Below are positions 61,909 to 64,000 of a stretch of DNA of 64,000 bases, in pieces. Numbering within the stretch: position 1 is the first letter of the stretch; the number at the start of each line of letters is the position of its first letter. The position numbers were made by a program, and so were the translations under genes. Source of the DNA: JADJWR01 sp964509545 (GTDB taxonomy: Bacteria; Pseudomonadota; Gammaproteobacteria; Burkholderiales; Burkholderiaceae_F); NCBI GenBank assembly GCA_964509545.1, contig CAZDXQ010000016.1:7156-71155 (forward strand), given 5' to 3'. The notes under the pieces were generated by a model. It ran no database searches. It saw only the letters and a list, made by a program, of their open reading frames with translations, and was not told the DNA's origin.

Positions 61909-63144
61909 ATGAACGCCGCCTGCCGCACCGGCTTCGCCACCCGAGCCATCCATCACGGCTACGACCCGCTCGACCACCAAGGGGCTCTCGTGCCGCCGGT
62001 GCACCTGTCGGCCACGTTCGCGTTCCCCGACACCGACGACGGCATGCGCCGCTTCACCGGCGAAACGGTCGGTTATGTTTACACACGCATCGCCAATCCG
62101 ACCCTCGCGCTGCTCGAGGCGCGGCTCGCCGCGCTCGAGGGCGGCGCGGCCGCCGTGGTGTTCAGCTCCGGCATGGGCGCGATCACCGCGACGCTCTGGA
62201 CGCTGCTCGCACCGGGCGACGAGGTGCTGGTCGACACCACGCTGTACGGCTGCACCTTCGCCTTCATGCACCATGGGCTGGGACGCTTCGGCGTGCGCGT
62301 CCGCCACGCCGACCTGACCGACGCTGCCGCCCTCGACGCGCAGATCGGCGCACGGACGAAGCTCGTGTACTTCGAGTCCCCGGCCAATCCGAACATGAGA
62401 CTGGTCGACATCGCCGCCGTCAGCCGCGCCGCACGCCGGCGCGGCGTGCTGGTCGCGGTCGACAACACCTATTGCAGCCCGTACTTGCAGCGGCCGCTTG
62501 AACTCGGCGCCGACATCGTGCTGCACTCGGCGACCAAGTATCTCGGCGGCCACGGCGACCTCTCCGCCGGCGCCGCCGTGTTTCGCGATGCCGAACTGGC
62601 CCAGCGAGTGCGCCTGCAGGGCCTGAAGGACCTGACCGGCGCCGTGCTGTCGCCGCAGGATGCCTTCCTCGTAATGCGCGGCATGAAGACGCTGGCGCTG
62701 CGCATGCGCCAGCACTGCGCGAACGCGCAAGCGGTCGCCGAACTCCTGGCCGCGCACCCGGCGGTCGAGGTCGTTCACTATCCCGGTCTGGCCTCGTTCC
62801 CGCAATACGCGCTGGCGCAGCAGCAGATGAAGCTGCCGGGCGGAATGGTCGCCTTCGAACTGCGCGGCGGACTCACCGCCGGCAAGCGCTTCCTCGACGC
62901 GTTGCAACTGGTCACGCGCGCTGTCAGCCTCGGCGATGCCGAATCGTTGGCGCAGCACCCGGCGAGCATGACGCACTCGACCTACACGCGCGAGGAGCGC
63001 CGCGCACACGGCATCGCCGAGGGCCTGGTGCGGATCTCCGCCGGCCTGGAGGACACCGAGGATCTGCTCGCCGACGTCAGGCAGGCACTCGACGCCGTGG
63101 CCGGCCGGCGGGTCGAAGACGCTGCCGTCGTGGTTTCGCCCTGA
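61909..63144 (+). CDS. mdeA: Methionine gamma-lyase
   Basis: A 411-residue Cys/Met-metabolism PLP enzyme. The PLP lysine lies in VLHSATKYLGGHGD. TLYGCTFAFMHHGLGRFG has the cysteine (Cys116 in P. putida MGL) that separates methionine gamma-lyases from cystathionine enzymes. It cleaves methionine to methanethiol, ammonia and 2-oxobutyrate. The next gene encodes an E1-type dehydrogenase able in principle to process 2-oxobutyrate, and the divergent regulator is Lrp-like. Confidence 0.88.
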   Translation: MNAACRTGFATRAIHHGYDPLDHQGALVPPVHLSATFAFPDTDDGMRRFTGETVGYVYTRIANPTLALLEARLAALEGGAAAVVFSSGMGAITATLWTLLAPGDEVLVDTTLYGCTFAFMHHGLGRFGVRVRHADLTDAAALDAQIGARTKLVYFESPANPNMRLVDIAAVSRAARRRGVLVAVDNTYCSPYLQRPLELGADIVLHSATKYLGGHGDLSAGAAVFRDAELAQRVRLQGLKDLTGAVLSPQDAFLVMRGMKTLALRMRQHCANAQAVAELLAAHPAVEVVHYPGLASFPQYALAQQQMKLPGGMVAFELRGGLTAGKRFLDALQLVTRAVSLGDAESLAQHPASMTHSTYTREERRAHGIAEGLVRISAGLEDTEDLLADVRQALDAVAGRRVEDAAVVVSP

Positions 63145-63218
63145 GCGCGACAGCCGCCAGCGCGTACCGCGAACCGCGGGGGCGATAATGGACTGTCGTT
63201 CCTCCGCGATGCGCCGCC

Positions 63219-64000
63219 ATGAAACCCGACGATCTCGCCAGGCTGTCGCCGATCGCTTCTTGGCGACTGCCCGAAGCCGATGCCGACCCGCAGGAAACGC
63301 GCGAATGGCTCGATGCGCTCGACGCGGTGATCAGCGAGTCGAGCCCGCAGCGCGCCACCTTCCTGCTGCAGAAACTGGTGCAGCACGCGCGGCGCCGCCG
63401 CGTTCAATTGCCGACGGTGGCCAACACGCCGTACATCAACACCATCGGGCTGGCTGAGCAGCCGCCATATCAAGGCAACCTGGAGATCGAGGCGCGGCTG
63501 ATGGCGCTGGTGCGCTGGAACGCGCTGGCGATGGTGGTGCGCGCCAACCGCGCCGCGCCCGAGCTCGGCGGCCACATCGCCAGCTATGCCTCGGCTGCCG
63601 ATCTTTTCGAGGTCGGCTTCAACCATTTCTTCCGCGCCGGACACGGCGGAAAGGAAGGGGCTCCCGCCCCCTCCGGCGGCGACCTGGTCTACCTGCAGCC
63701 TCACTCTGCGCCCGGCGTGTATTCGCGCGCCTTCCTCGAAGGGCGCCTCAGCGCCGCGCAGCTGGACAACTACCGGCGCGAGACTTCGGGCCATGGGCTC
63801 AGTTCATATCCGCACCCGTGGCTGATGCCCGAGTTCTGGCAGTTCCCGACCGGCTCGATGGGCCTCGGGCCGCTGTTCGCGATCTACCAGGCGCGCTTCA
63901 TGCGCTACCTCGAGCATCGTGGCCTCGCGGCCACGCACGGCCGCAAGGTCTGGGCTTTCGTCGGCGACGGCGAGATGGACGAGCCGGAGTCGCTCGCCGG
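63219..64000 (+). CDS. mdeB: Pyruvate dehydrogenase E1-type subunit, MdeB-like (cut by window end)
   Basis: The first 260 codons of a homodimeric E1 (AceE family). The start MKPDDLARLSPIASWRL is followed by NTPYINTIGLAEQPPYQGN, RWNALAMVVRANR, GGHIASYASAADLFEVGFNHFFR and VWAFVGDGEMDEPESL, the last being the ThDP-binding GDG motif (read in pieces). A stand-alone E1 beside mdeA is the 2-oxobutyrate dehydrogenase MdeB in P. putida. Housekeeping aceE would usually be followed by aceF, which is outside the window. A GATAAT at 63183-63188 may be a -10. Confidence 0.8.
   Translation, partial: MKPDDLARLSPIASWRLPEADADPQETREWLDALDAVISESSPQRATFLLQKLVQHARRRRVQLPTVANTPYINTIGLAEQPPYQGNLEIEARLMALVRWNALAMVVRANRAAPELGGHIASYASAADLFEVGFNHFFRAGHGGKEGAPAPSGGDLVYLQPHSAPGVYSRAFLEGRLSAAQLDNYRRETSGHGLSSYPHPWLMPEFWQFPTGSMGLGPLFAIYQARFMRYLEHRGLAATHGRKVWAFVGDGEMDEPESLA

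Overview
The window is high-GC bacterial DNA with closely packed genes, many overlapping by 4 to 11 bp. The gene sets point to a Betaproteobacterium: rubredoxin-pilG-pilH-pilI-pilJ-chpA beside hemL, yqgE-ruvX-pyrR-pyrB-pyrC', a HrcA/CIRCE-controlled groESL, and split hldA/hldC heptose genes. Genus cannot be read from the sequence alone. No rRNA, tRNA, insertion sequence or CRISPR array was seen.

Region 1 (1-20.5 kb, all minus strand) is a cell-surface glycan locus. Its right half is an almost gapless operon: rfbB-rfbA-rfbC-rfbD (dTDP-L-rhamnose), a Wzm/Wzt-type ABC exporter whose ATPase carries a C-terminal extension, a three-domain methyltransferase/GT2/GT4 protein, and a GT9 transferase. 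Its left half holds a methyltransferase, a large polytopic membrane protein, an epimerase, a FAD oxidoreductase, a GtrA protein, a flippase-like protein, a HAD-UbiA fusion, a DprE1-like oxidase and a DprE2-like reductase. The last five resemble the mycobacterial set that makes and handles polyprenyl-phospho-D-arabinofuranose. The stretch from about 7 to 11.5 kb looks less GC-rich than the rest.

Region 2 (20.8-28.7 kb, mostly plus) holds a GT2 transferase, the ADP-heptose genes hldA, hldD, gmhB and hldC, a WecA-like initiating transferase, apaH and, convergently, plsC. A doubly broken vapBC toxin-antitoxin pair lies between hldA and hldD.

Region 3 (28.8-36.1 kb) contains the yqgE-ruvX-pyrR-pyrB-pyrC' operon (the dihydroorotase-like subunit lacks its metal ligands), a photolyase, an MFS transporter and a periplasmic DsbG-like protein.

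Region 4 (36.3-46.3 kb) contains groESL with a CIRCE operator, a stand-alone Cas6e-like protein, a CnoX-like thioredoxin-TPR protein, DacB, two envelope redox proteins (one of them DsbD) and hemL.

Region 5 (46.7-57.5 kb, plus) holds rubredoxin and the type IV pilus chemosensory operon pilG-pilH-pilI-pilJ-chpA. A structured 3' region with a strong terminator and a hairpin resembling a type I-E CRISPR repeat follows, then pyrF.

Region 6 (57.5-64 kb) holds a DenD-like dehydrogenase, a DUF3025 protein, catalytic pyrC, an M23 peptidase, and an Lrp regulator divergent from methionine gamma-lyase and a pyruvate-dehydrogenase-E1-like gene. The last three have the organisation of the Pseudomonas mdeR-mdeA-mdeB methionine catabolism locus. 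The E1 gene runs off the window end.

The least expected item is the orphan Cas6e-like RNase (38885-39550) with a structured leader, together with the lone I-E-repeat-like hairpin about 17.6 kb away. A functional link between them is a hypothesis only.
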